From: an uncultured Pelagibacteraceae bacterium
Lineage (GTDB): Bacteria; Pseudomonadota; Alphaproteobacteria; Pelagibacterales; Pelagibacteraceae
NCBI GenBank assembly: GCA_902583295.1
Contig: CACHUY010000008.1
Coordinates: forward strand, 1 to 44,484
Reading direction: 5' to 3'
Length of the DNA: 44,484 bases
The notes under the pieces were generated by a model. That model had not been told where the DNA came from, did no database searches, and worked only from the letters and a program-made list of their open reading frames with translations. Shown in pieces: positions 26,743 to 34,734 of the stretch (the first letter of the stretch is position 1; every line of letters begins with the position of its first letter). The position numbers were made by a program, and so were the translations under genes.

Positions 26743-27424
26743 AATTATATTTGTTGCGTGCGATGCATCAAAGATAAATAAAATTAAAGATATTATTGTT
26801 CAAACAAAAAATAATAAATTAAACATTATACCAAAATTTGGATTGCAACTTTTTTACTCAAAAAATGGAAGAAAGTTTCTTGAGAAATTTAAAAAAGATT
26901 TTTGGTTAGATTTAAAAATAAATGATATTCCACAAACAGCTCTCTCAGCAGTAAATAGTTTAAATGATTTAAAAAAATGTAAGTATATTACAGTCCATGC
27001 AAATGGTGGCCTTGATATGCTTAGAGCTGTAAAAAAAAATGCAAAAAAAATTAATAAAAACTTAAAAGTTTTAGGTGTTACAATTTTAACAAGCTTGAAT
27101 AACAAATCTTTGAAAGAGATCGGTTATACAAAAAATGTTCAACAATTAGTGTTGAAACAGGCTGAACTTATAAAAAAATCAGGTTGTGATGGAATTGTAT
27201 GTTCACCACAAGAGTCCAAAATGATAAGAAAAAAATTTAAAAATTTGTTGATAATAACACCTGGCATAAGACTACCTGGAGATAATTCAAACGATCAAGC
27301 AAGAGTAATGACTCCAAAAGATGCTTTTAACAATAAAGTTTCAGGAGTTGTAATGGGTAGATCACTTACAAGAGGTAATATTAAACATAATGTAAAAAAA
27401 TTGATTGATCATTTAAGCCAATGA
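26732..27424 (+). CDS. pyrF: Orotidine 5'-phosphate decarboxylase
   Basis: Decarboxylates OMP to UMP, the last step of de novo pyrimidine synthesis. It is 230 aa, a TIM barrel. The catalytic DxKxxD tetrad motif reads LDLKINDIPQT, with Asn in place of the frequent His and Gln for Asn in DIPNT. TVHANGG, GVTILTSLN, VCSPQES, TPGIRLPGD and VVMGRSLTRG complete the set. Lies between ihfB and trpF, overlapping both (11 and 4 nt). UMP leads to CMP/CTP, touching cmk and kdsB elsewhere in the window. Confidence 0.95.
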   Translation: MKNKIIFVACDASKINKIKDIIVQTKNNKLNIIPKFGLQLFYSKNGRKFLEKFKKDFWLDLKINDIPQTALSAVNSLNDLKKCKYITVHANGGLDMLRAVKKNAKKINKNLKVLGVTILTSLNNKSLKEIGYTKNVQQLVLKQAELIKKSGCDGIVCSPQESKMIRKKFKNLLIITPGIRLPGDNSNDQARVMTPKDAFNNKVSGVVMGRSLTRGNIKHNVKKLIDHLSQ

Positions 27425-28050
27425 TCAAAGGCTGTAAAATCTGTGGAATTTCTGATCCAGATACATTGAGCTTTATCGTTAATCATCCGTATCCACCTAG
27501 ATTTATTGGTTTTATTTGTAACTATCAAAAAAGTCCAAGGTATGTTGACTTCAATAAATTAAAAAAATTGTTAAATATAAATAAAAATAATTCTCAATAT
27601 GTTGCTGTATTAGTCAAACCTAATGAAGAAATATTAGAAAAAATTAAAAATCTACCTTTTGATTACTACCAATTATATGATTGCACTCCTGAAAAAATAA
27701 ACTCAATCAAGATAAATTATAAAAAAAAAATAATTACTGCATTTACTGTTAAAGACAAATCAGACTTAGAAAAATACCAAGATTTTAGTGAGGTAACTGA
27801 TATTTATTTATTTGATAGTAAAGGTTATGAAAAAAGTAAAGCATTTGATCACAATCTAATTACAAATATCAAACTTAATAAAAAATTGATGCTTGCTGGT
27901 AATATTAAGTACAATGATGACTTAGAAAATTATGGAAAAATAGCAGATTTTATAGATTTGTCTGGAGGCTTAGAAACTTCTGGATTAAAAGATCTATCCA
28001 AAATAGAAATTTTTTTAAAAAAAGTAAAACAAATTAAAAATGAAACTTAA
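27421..28050 (+). CDS. trpF: Phosphoribosylanthranilate isomerase
   Basis: Third step of tryptophan synthesis, converting PRA to CdRP by an Amadori rearrangement. It is 209 aa and divergent. Recognisable are the N-terminal KGCKICGISDPDTL with the catalytic-Cys motif KICG, SPRYVDF (phosphate side), the FDSKG segment containing the putative catalytic Asp, LAGNIKYND, and the C-terminal IDLSGGLETSGLKD phosphate-binding turn. Overlaps pyrF by 4 nt and trpB by 11 nt. trpG, trpD, trpC and trpE are not in the window. The name depends partly on its place before trpBA. Confidence 0.87.
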   Translation: MIKGCKICGISDPDTLSFIVNHPYPPRFIGFICNYQKSPRYVDFNKLKKLLNINKNNSQYVAVLVKPNEEILEKIKNLPFDYYQLYDCTPEKINSIKINYKKKIITAFTVKDKSDLEKYQDFSEVTDIYLFDSKGYEKSKAFDHNLITNIKLNKKLMLAGNIKYNDDLENYGKIADFIDLSGGLETSGLKDLSKIEIFLKKVKQIKNET

Positions 28051-29269
28051 AAAAGGTATTCCGTTAATTGATCAACATGATCAATCTGGTTTTTGGGGAG
28101 GCAAATTTGGAGGCAGCTTTATACCTGAAACTCTAAAAAAACCTGTTGAGGATTTAACAGAAGAATTTAAAAAATTAAGAAAAGATAAAAGATTCATTAA
28201 AAAGAGAGACTATTATTTTAAAAATTATATTGGATCTCCAACCTCTTTTGTAAAATTAGAAAACTTGTCTAGTCATCTAGGTGGTGCTCAGATATGGGCA
28301 AAAGTTGTGTCTGAAGCTAATGGAGGTGCTCATAAAATATATAATGCGACTGTGCATGCACTTCTTTGTAAAGCAATGGGTAAAAAATATATCGTTGGTG
28401 ACACGGGAGCAGGTTATGCAGGAAAAATGTTAAGTATGGCCGCAAAGAAGTTTGGCTTGAAATGTAAAATATTTATGGGTGCTAAAGATATTAAAAGACA
28501 AAAACCAAACTGTGATGCAATGAAAAAAAATGGGGCTGTGATTGTCCCTGTATATTCTGGAAGCCAAACCTTAGTAGATGCCGTAAGTGAATGTATGAGA
28601 TACTGGGTATCAAACTGTGATAATACACATATGTGTGTTGGTAGTACAGTAGGTCCAAATATATTTGTTAAAATATGTGGGTGGAGTACTGCCCAAATAT
28701 CCAGAGAATTAAAGGATCAATTAAAATCCGAATTTAAAAAAATTCCAAAAAAAATCAAATTAATAAATTGTGTAGGTGGTGGAAGTTCGGCTTATGGCTT
28801 CTGGAGTGAGTTTATAGATTTTAACAAAAAACAAATTGAGCTGATTGGAGTTGAAGCAGGTGGACCTGAAAAATCAAATCTTCATGCAGCTCCATTAAGC
28901 AGGAATGCAAAAATTGGAGTTTTACATGGAGCTGCCTCTTATATTTGCCAAGATAATGAAGGTCAAATAAATGAAACAGAGTCTATAAGTGCTGGATTAG
29001 ATTATCCGGGGGTAAGTCCAATACATTGTTTCTTAAAAGATACTAAAAGAGCAAGGTACACTCATGCAACTGATGAGGAGGCTTTGAATGCACATGTTAT
29101 GGTAACCAAATTTGAAAATCTTAATCCAAGTTTAGAGCCTAGCCATGCATTTGCTGAAGCAATCAAAATTGCTCCGAAACTAAGCAAAGATACAATTATA
29201 ATTGTAAATTCTTGTGGAGACGCAAAAAAAGATAGGGATATTTTAAAGGAAAGATTGGGTAAAAATTAA
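28040..29269 (+). CDS. trpB: Tryptophan synthase beta chain, divergent active site
   Basis: PLP enzyme that joins indole to serine. It is 409 aa. Fold and PLP lysine are clear: FGGSFIPETL, K99 in NGGAHKIYN, CVGGGSSAYGF, GLDYPGVSP and LEPSHAF. Three signature sites differ from the family. The catalytic Glu of ETGAGQHG is Asp (D121), the following Gln-His is Tyr-Ala, and the PLP-ring Ser in LSGRGDKD is Cys (C392, NSCGDAKKD). Spacing K99-D121 equals the usual K87-E109. It could be a true TrpB with tuned chemistry or a related beta-replacement enzyme, but its place between trpF and trpA favours TrpB. Its stop overlaps the trpA ATG by 1 nt. Confidence 0.88.
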   Translation: MKLKKGIPLIDQHDQSGFWGGKFGGSFIPETLKKPVEDLTEEFKKLRKDKRFIKKRDYYFKNYIGSPTSFVKLENLSSHLGGAQIWAKVVSEANGGAHKIYNATVHALLCKAMGKKYIVGDTGAGYAGKMLSMAAKKFGLKCKIFMGAKDIKRQKPNCDAMKKNGAVIVPVYSGSQTLVDAVSECMRYWVSNCDNTHMCVGSTVGPNIFVKICGWSTAQISRELKDQLKSEFKKIPKKIKLINCVGGGSSAYGFWSEFIDFNKKQIELIGVEAGGPEKSNLHAAPLSRNAKIGVLHGAASYICQDNEGQINETESISAGLDYPGVSPIHCFLKDTKRARYTHATDEEALNAHVMVTKFENLNPSLEPSHAFAEAIKIAPKLSKDTIIIVNSCGDAKKDRDILKERLGKN

Positions 29270-30069
29270 TGGTCTCATTAATTAACAAAGCTTTCAAAAA
29301 AGCAAAGGACTCTAAAAGACCAGCATTGTTAACTTATACAGTTGCTGGTGATAATACTAAAAAAAAATCTTTAGATATTCTTAAGTCAATATCAGCACAT
29401 GCTGATATATGTGAGTTAGGTTTCCCCCATAACACTCCCATTGCAGATGGTGGTCAAATACAAACTAGTGCTTACCGCGCGATTAAAAATGGAATTAAAA
29501 TAAATGATATTTTTGCAATTGCTAAAGAATTTAAATTATCAAAAAAAACAACCCCTATTATTTTAATGGGCTATTACAATATGATTTATCAATATAATGA
29601 AAATAATTTTCTTAAAAAGTGTAAAAGTTCAAACATAGATGGTTTGATTGTTGTTGACCTTCCTTATCCAGAAAATAAAAGTTTTTCTGAAAAATGTAAA
29701 AGAAAAGGTATTAACTTTGTACAATTAGTGTCTCCAACTACATCAGATAAAAGATTAAAAAAAATCATCAGAGACTCTCATGATATGATTTACTATATAA
29801 GTATGCTGTCAACTACAGGAGGAAAATTAAAAGTCTCCCCTAAAAAAATATTACAAAATTATTTCAAAATAAAAAATCAAAACAAATCAAAAAATGTCGT
29901 AATTGGATTTGGAATCACAGAAAAAACTATTAAATCACTAAAAAAAGCTGATGGTTTGGTTGTAGGAAGCGCGATTTGCAAGGAAATATCTAAATCAATT
30001 AAAAACAGACAAAATGCTGTCACAAATGTTACTAATGTAGTCAGAAGATTAAGGAATAAAATTAAATGA
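29269..30069 (+). CDS. trpA: Tryptophan synthase alpha chain
   Basis: Cleaves indole-3-glycerol phosphate to indole, passed to TrpB by tunnel. It is 266 aa. The catalytic E49 (CELGFP) and D60 (IADGG) are at the same numbers as in Salmonella; LMGYYNMI and VDLPYPE are also conserved. The loop usually PFSDPLADG reads PHNTPIADG, so the Asp at position 56, which helps alpha-beta signalling, is Thr. The second loop (usually GVTG) reads STTGG. These changes sit at the interface with the equally divergent TrpB. Overlaps trpB by 1 nt and accD by 4 nt. Confidence 0.92.
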   Translation: MVSLINKAFKKAKDSKRPALLTYTVAGDNTKKKSLDILKSISAHADICELGFPHNTPIADGGQIQTSAYRAIKNGIKINDIFAIAKEFKLSKKTTPIILMGYYNMIYQYNENNFLKKCKSSNIDGLIVVDLPYPENKSFSEKCKRKGINFVQLVSPTTSDKRLKKIIRDSHDMIYYISMLSTTGGKLKVSPKKILQNYFKIKNQNKSKNVVIGFGITEKTIKSLKKADGLVVGSAICKEISKSIKNRQNAVTNVTNVVRRLRNKIK

Positions 30070-30995
30070 ACTGGATTACAAAAATAATAAAAGCTGGTGA
30101 GAAAATCAAAACAGCTATCAAAGAAAGAGCTTCAAAAGAAGATATTGCAAACAGTGATTGGACGTCATGTTGTATAGGCCCAATACTTAAAAAAGATTTA
30201 GAGAGTAATTTGTGGGTTTGTCCTGAGTGTAATAAACACCATCGAATAAAACCTAAACAGAGATTTGATATTTTATTTGGTAAAAATAATTATGAAATAT
30301 TTAAAACTCCTATTCCAAAAGATGATCCATTAAATTGGACCGACTCTAAATCATACAAAGACAGATTAAAAAGTGCACGAAAAAAAACTGGGTTAGAGTG
30401 TGGTATGATGGTTGCATCTGGTACTATTGATAATATTAAAATTACTGCAGTTGCATCTGATTTTGATTTTTTAGGTGCCTCAATGGCTGCAGCTGAAGGT
30501 GAGGCTTTTTTATATGGAATTCAACATGCGATAGAAAATAAAACACCTTTCCTATGTATTAGTGCAGGTGGTGGAATGAGGATGATGGAAAGTCTAATTT
30601 CTTTGTCTCAGATGACTAGAACTACTCTGGCAATTAATGAATTAAAAAAAAATGGTTTACCATATTTAGTATGTATTACAGATCCTACTGCAGGAGGAAT
30701 AACAGCCTCTTATGCAATGCTTGGTGATATCAATATTGCAGAACCTGGTGCATTGATTGCATTTGCAGGGGCTAGAGTTATTCAAGGCACTGTTAAAGAG
30801 GAGTTGCCTGAAGGTTTTCAAAAGAGTGAGTATGTTGAAAAAACTGGGTTTGTTGACCTAATAGTTGAACGAAAAGAACTAGCCTCTAAAATTGGAACTC
30901 TATTATCAATATTGTTAAAGCGAAATTCTGTTATAACTTCTGAACAAAATGAAACTGCAGAAGATAGTCAATCGCTTACAAAAGCTGCATCCTAA
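30066..30995 (+). CDS. accD: Acetyl-CoA carboxylase carboxyltransferase subunit beta
   Basis: Beta half of the carboxyltransferase; partner of AccA (7591-8685). It is 309 aa. The crotonase-like core has GASMAAAEGEAFLYGIQ, SAGGGMRMMESLISLSQM, TDPTAGGITASYAMLGD and AGARVIQGTVKEELPEGFQ. The N-terminal zinc ribbon is irregular: the second pair is normal (C52/C55, VCPEC) but the first pair, usually CxxC, is two adjacent cysteines (C35-C36). Lies between trpA and folC, the usual alphaproteobacterial order. Its last 47 nt overlap folC. Confidence 0.95.
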   Translation: MNWITKIIKAGEKIKTAIKERASKEDIANSDWTSCCIGPILKKDLESNLWVCPECNKHHRIKPKQRFDILFGKNNYEIFKTPIPKDDPLNWTDSKSYKDRLKSARKKTGLECGMMVASGTIDNIKITAVASDFDFLGASMAAAEGEAFLYGIQHAIENKTPFLCISAGGGMRMMESLISLSQMTRTTLAINELKKNGLPYLVCITDPTAGGITASYAMLGDINIAEPGALIAFAGARVIQGTVKEELPEGFQKSEYVEKTGFVDLIVERKELASKIGTLLSILLKRNSVITSEQNETAEDSQSLTKAAS

Positions 30996-32217
30996 AGAGA
31001 TAGATCTAAGTTTAAATAGAATAAAAAAACTCTGTAAAATCCTTGGAAATCCACAGGACAAATTAAAATCTATTTCTGTAGTTGGAACTAATGGCAAATA
31101 TTCAACTATTCAGGCTTTATTCTCAATTTTAAAAGAGGCAAATAATAAGTGTAATATTTACACCAGTCCCCATATCAAAAGAATAAACGAAAGATTTGTA
31201 TTTAATAATCAAGAATTAAATGATGATGATCTTGGAATTCTTTTAGAGGAAATCGAGGAAGCAAATAACAATGAACCAATAACTTTTTTTGAAATATTAA
31301 CTGCAGCCTACTTTTACAATGCCTCAAAATACCCTGAAAATATTAACTTAATTGAAGCTGGGTTATTTCACCGTTTTGATGCAACAAATATACTTAAAAA
31401 TAATTTAGCAAGTATTGTAACTTCTATTGGTTTGGATCATTTGGATTGGTTACCTAAAAATGAACAAACAACTAAAAAAATAATATTTGAAAAAACATCA
31501 ACTTTATTAAATTCTAATATTATTATTGCAAAGCAAAATTCATCTGAAATTATTAATGAAATAAAAAATTCAATTACAAAAAATTCCTCAAAAAAATATT
31601 ATTTTAATGAAGATTATAATTATTCATTGAATGAAAATGGCTTTTTTTTTTACGAGGATACAAACGGTGGGATTAAGCTTCCAATTCCAAACGTTAAAGG
31701 TCAATTTCAATTAGAAAATATTTCAACTGCAATAGCAACATTAAGATCAATTGAACAATTAAAAGTGAGTGAAAAACACATTAAAGATGGAATTACTAAA
31801 ATTAAAAGTATTGCAAGACTTCAAGAAATCGATTCTGGTAAACTTAAAGAACTTGTAAAAAATAATAAATTACTTGTTGATGGGTCTCATAACCCATTAG
31901 GCGCAAAAGCTTTAAATGAATATTTGGAAACTTTGAATTGTAATAAACATATTATTCTAGGTATGATGGGTAATAAAGATCATAATGAATATATGAGTTA
32001 CTTTAAAAATATTTCTTCATTGACTACTATAGACATTCCTAATCAACCGAACTCGATCAAAGGAAAAGTATTAAAAAACAAACTTAATAGCTTTAATAAT
32101 GTTAAATATAAAGAAAGTATTATTGATGCTATCAATTCAATTCCAGTAAAGGAAAACGACATAATTTTGATAACAGGTTCTTTATATCTTGCTGGAGAGG
32201 TGTTAAATCTAAACTAA
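30949..32217 (+). CDS. folC: Bifunctional folylpolyglutamate synthase / dihydrofolate synthase
   Basis: Adds glutamate to dihydropteroate and folates. It is 422 aa with a Mur-ligase-like fold. The N-terminal LQKLHPKEIDLSLNRIKKL pattern matches family members, which supports the start at 30949 despite the 47-nt overlap with accD. The P-loop reads GTNGKYST (46-53): Tyr replaces the second Gly of GKGS, while the Lys is kept. TSIGLDHLDWL and DGSHNPLGAKAL are conserved; the carboxylated-Lys region (EKTSTLL) is divergent from EKAGI. Last gene of the plus-strand block, overlapping trxA by 4 nt. Confidence 0.92.
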   Translation: MKLQKIVNRLQKLHPKEIDLSLNRIKKLCKILGNPQDKLKSISVVGTNGKYSTIQALFSILKEANNKCNIYTSPHIKRINERFVFNNQELNDDDLGILLEEIEEANNNEPITFFEILTAAYFYNASKYPENINLIEAGLFHRFDATNILKNNLASIVTSIGLDHLDWLPKNEQTTKKIIFEKTSTLLNSNIIIAKQNSSEIINEIKNSITKNSSKKYYFNEDYNYSLNENGFFFYEDTNGGIKLPIPNVKGQFQLENISTAIATLRSIEQLKVSEKHIKDGITKIKSIARLQEIDSGKLKELVKNNKLLVDGSHNPLGAKALNEYLETLNCNKHIILGMMGNKDHNEYMSYFKNISSLTTIDIPNQPNSIKGKVLKNKLNSFNNVKYKESIIDAINSIPVKENDIILITGSLYLAGEVLNLN

Positions 32218-32531
32218 ATGTTTTCGTCTAGGAATTCTTTCATATGACCCTCTGGAACTCCTCCAACCTTACGACTTACTTCTTGTCCTTTTTTATATAT
32301 GATTACTGTTGGAACTCCTCGGATCCCTGCTGCTGAACCTGTATTAATTCCAGCATCTTCAATATCAGTAATATAAAAATTTGCCTTATCTTTATACTCG
32401 TCGGATAATTTATCCATTACTGGCTTAAGTGCTTTACATGGTCCACACCACGAAGCTGAAAATTGTATCACTGATACCTCTTCATTTTTAATTTTACTAT
32501 CAAAATCTTCGTCTTTAAAATCTATAAGCAT
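32214..32531 (-). CDS. trxA: Thioredoxin
   Basis: Small cytoplasmic disulfide reductase, 105 aa. The redox pair is C29-G-P-C32 in SASWCGPCKALKPV. The cis-Pro is in RGVPTVIIY. No signal peptide. In Alphaproteobacteria trxA often follows folC; here it is on the opposite strand, converging with a 4-nt overlap. It lies 34 bp downstream of the exonuclease gene and could be read from the same transcript. Confidence 0.95.
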   Translation of the reverse strand: MLIDFKDEDFDSKIKNEEVSVIQFSASWCGPCKALKPVMDKLSDEYKDKANFYITDIEDAGINTGSAAGIRGVPTVIIYKKGQEVSRKVGGVPEGHMKEFLDENI

Positions 32532-32565
32532 AATGACCTTCTATAAATTGGAGCGTTAAAGTCAA

Positions 32566-34002
32566 CTAGGCAATTTCATATTTTTTTTCAATTGACATTA
32601 TAAATTCGTTAATTTCGTCTAATTTTTTCAATTCATCCTGATCATCTCGGTTAGATGCTTGATCTCTCAATGTATCAATTTCAGTATAGGCCATACCAAT
32701 TGTTTGCCACTTTTCTTTATTTTTACTCAATATTCTCCTAGCTATTTCACTCTTAATATTTTTGTATAAATCAGGGGGTAAAATATGAGGTGCCTCTTGG
32801 TAAATGATTTTTTGACCAAACCAGCTACATCGTTTGTCTTGAAACTTATCTAATAATCTTAATTTGTCCTCCCAAGATGAACTATGCCATTTTTTAAATA
32901 ATGCAGTATCTTTATTAGGTATAAATTTTTCGTACAAAGTTTCCTCTGGTAGCAAATCTTCTTGTGTTTGAGTTTGGGCTTTCTCCTCAGCAGCTTCCCT
33001 ATTGATAATTTGAATATTTTTACAAAAATTTTCACTGCTTCTCACTAACTTTGCTCTTTTCTGAATTGTTTCTAAATCTAATTCTGAATATGCTTTTTCT
33101 TTTAATGCAAATTTTTTATCTAATACTACTGGAGCTTTATTGGTTTTAAGTACTCTTAATACTTTTGGACTAATTTTTTTTAAATTTGCTTTAAGCTCAT
33201 TAACTGACAGATTTAAAAAAGGTTCTGGATCCCTTCTTAAATCCCAAACATATCCCCAAGATACATAAGTAGGATGAAAACAATGCTCTGGATGAAGTGT
33301 GCAAACAAGATACATCATATTTCGTCCTTTGACATTTTCAAAGATAGAATAAATTCCCTCACTTTTTAAAAGTGACTCAACACTACTTTTTGTAGAAGTG
33401 CTTAAAAATTTTTCCCAATTATCTTTATGCTGATCTTTTATAATTCTAAGAATTTTTAAACTTGTGAAAGCATCATGATAAGCTGTATGTTGTTGAGTGG
33501 TATCAAATCCTTGTTGTCGGGCAAGTGATTCTAAAGCCAAACTTTCATTTCCAGCGGGAGTTAATTCTGTTTTTAAAGTTTTAGAGTTTATAGTTTGAGC
33601 TGCTCTTGCAACATGTAGACCATCAGATTCTTGATTGGGAGATGAGTGGGTTAAATAAGGATATCTGTTTCCCTTAAAGAAATTAAAATGAAACATTCGA
33701 CGATCAAAATTAAGATTGCTCCAACCCATAAATAAAGATGGAGCTGCTTTTGAAAAGAAATTTTCGACAGCTCCTAGAAAATCATAATGTGAATAGTTGC
33801 CTTTGGTAAGTAAATCAATACTGGTAGAATTTACTAGAAGTGCTTTTGCACTAGGTACTTCCCCTTCTGGCATTCTGCCTCTAATATTTAACTTTCCGAT
33901 TTCCTTAAGATTTTTATCCACAACTACAGCACCAACCTCAATAATGCTTCCCCATATAGTACTATTGGTTGTTTCTGTATCGTAGATTACTATTTTATCC
34001 AT
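32566..34002 (-). CDS. Exonuclease I-like DEDDh 3'-5' exonuclease
   Basis: A 478 aa protein similar in length and layout to E. coli exonuclease I (SbcB), which degrades single-stranded DNA 3' to 5'. The exonuclease domain (about 1-200) has exo I YDTETTNS, exo II GWSNLNFDRRMF and exo III with TAYHDAFTSLKIL (His-x4-Asp, DEDDh type). A C-terminal half follows, with the KIIYQEAPHILPP segment and a terminal helical region as in ExoI. Next to a PD-(D/E)XK exonuclease and rmuC, so a role in DNA repair or recombination is likely. sbcB is possible but not proven. Confidence 0.82.
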   Translation of the reverse strand: MDKIVIYDTETTNSTIWGSIIEVGAVVVDKNLKEIGKLNIRGRMPEGEVPSAKALLVNSTSIDLLTKGNYSHYDFLGAVENFFSKAAPSLFMGWSNLNFDRRMFHFNFFKGNRYPYLTHSSPNQESDGLHVARAAQTINSKTLKTELTPAGNESLALESLARQQGFDTTQQHTAYHDAFTSLKILRIIKDQHKDNWEKFLSTSTKSSVESLLKSEGIYSIFENVKGRNMMYLVCTLHPEHCFHPTYVSWGYVWDLRRDPEPFLNLSVNELKANLKKISPKVLRVLKTNKAPVVLDKKFALKEKAYSELDLETIQKRAKLVRSSENFCKNIQIINREAAEEKAQTQTQEDLLPEETLYEKFIPNKDTALFKKWHSSSWEDKLRLLDKFQDKRCSWFGQKIIYQEAPHILPPDLYKNIKSEIARRILSKNKEKWQTIGMAYTEIDTLRDQASNRDDQDELKKLDEINEFIMSIEKKYEIA

Positions 34003-34010
34003 ATAAATAT

Positions 34011-34697
34011 TTAAGCTAAATTTGAAAGCTCATTAAATTTTTTTAATCTTCCCAAAAATAAGTTCTGGTAAACAACCAAATCATGACTTTGAATTTTAAA
34101 TTCTTGGAATAATTTATCTACTGTGCAAACTAGGATTACACAAGAAGTGATATTAGAGTTATACACAATGTTATGAGCCAATGAATAAGCACTCGTTTGT
34201 AGAAGCCAAGAGTCAATATACTCTGATTTTTTTGGTTTATTGCTTTGTTTAAAATCTATTATCGTTTCTCTTCCCTCATAAACTCCTACACAATCTGCTG
34301 TACCAGCATATTTATCTGGATAATAAAGTGTGCATTCAACTCCCCAAATTTCTTCCAATCTATTTTTTAATCCTTTTTCGATAATTTCTTTTGCCATTAA
34401 TTTATATTGTTCATTGTCATCAAAAAAACTAAGATTTTCTCTTCCAAGAAGATAAGACTCTAAATAATTATGCATCTGGGAACCCCTGCTACTTGCTGCT
34501 TTTGTAATTGCCTCAGCCTCTTTATAGCCTGTTCTCTCACGCCAATTGGCTAATGCCGCCTTATCCTCCTCTGATTTTGTTGCATCTAAAATGGATGTAA
34601 CGCTTGGTAATTTCACTTCACCTAATAAATATCTTCTTATACCCTCTACTGTAGCTCTTGATGATGTTGGATAATCATATTTCTTATTCCACCGCAT
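34011..34697 (-). CDS. MGME1-like PD-(D/E)XK exonuclease
   Basis: A 228 aa RecB-type nuclease resembling mitochondrial genome maintenance exonuclease 1 and its phage relatives. The N-terminal LPSVTSILDATKSEEDKAAL and a following W-x-x-R pattern match MGME1. Motif I His is H76 in RGSQMHNYLE. The catalytic core is Y130-A-G-T-A-D135 and IID148-F-K150. The next QSNKPK matches the SEKPK-like stretch after the catalytic Lys. Expected substrate is single-stranded DNA ends. It lies 8 nt upstream of the exonuclease I-like gene and downstream of rmuC. Similar genes occur in T4-like marine phages, so transfer is possible. Confidence 0.8.
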   Translation of the reverse strand: MRWNKKYDYPTSSRATVEGIRRYLLGEVKLPSVTSILDATKSEEDKAALANWRERTGYKEAEAITKAASSRGSQMHNYLESYLLGRENLSFFDDNEQYKLMAKEIIEKGLKNRLEEIWGVECTLYYPDKYAGTADCVGVYEGRETIIDFKQSNKPKKSEYIDSWLLQTSAYSLAHNIVYNSNITSCVILVCTVDKLFQEFKIQSHDLVVYQNLFLGRLKKFNELSNLA

Positions 34698-34734
34698 GTG
34701 ATTTCTTATATTCTTTATTTAAGAAAAATTGAAA

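Noticed and set aside
27000-27060. A-runs in pyrF as programmed slippage sites
   Set aside because: Such runs are common in Lys/Asn-rich genes here and these do not fall at a domain boundary.
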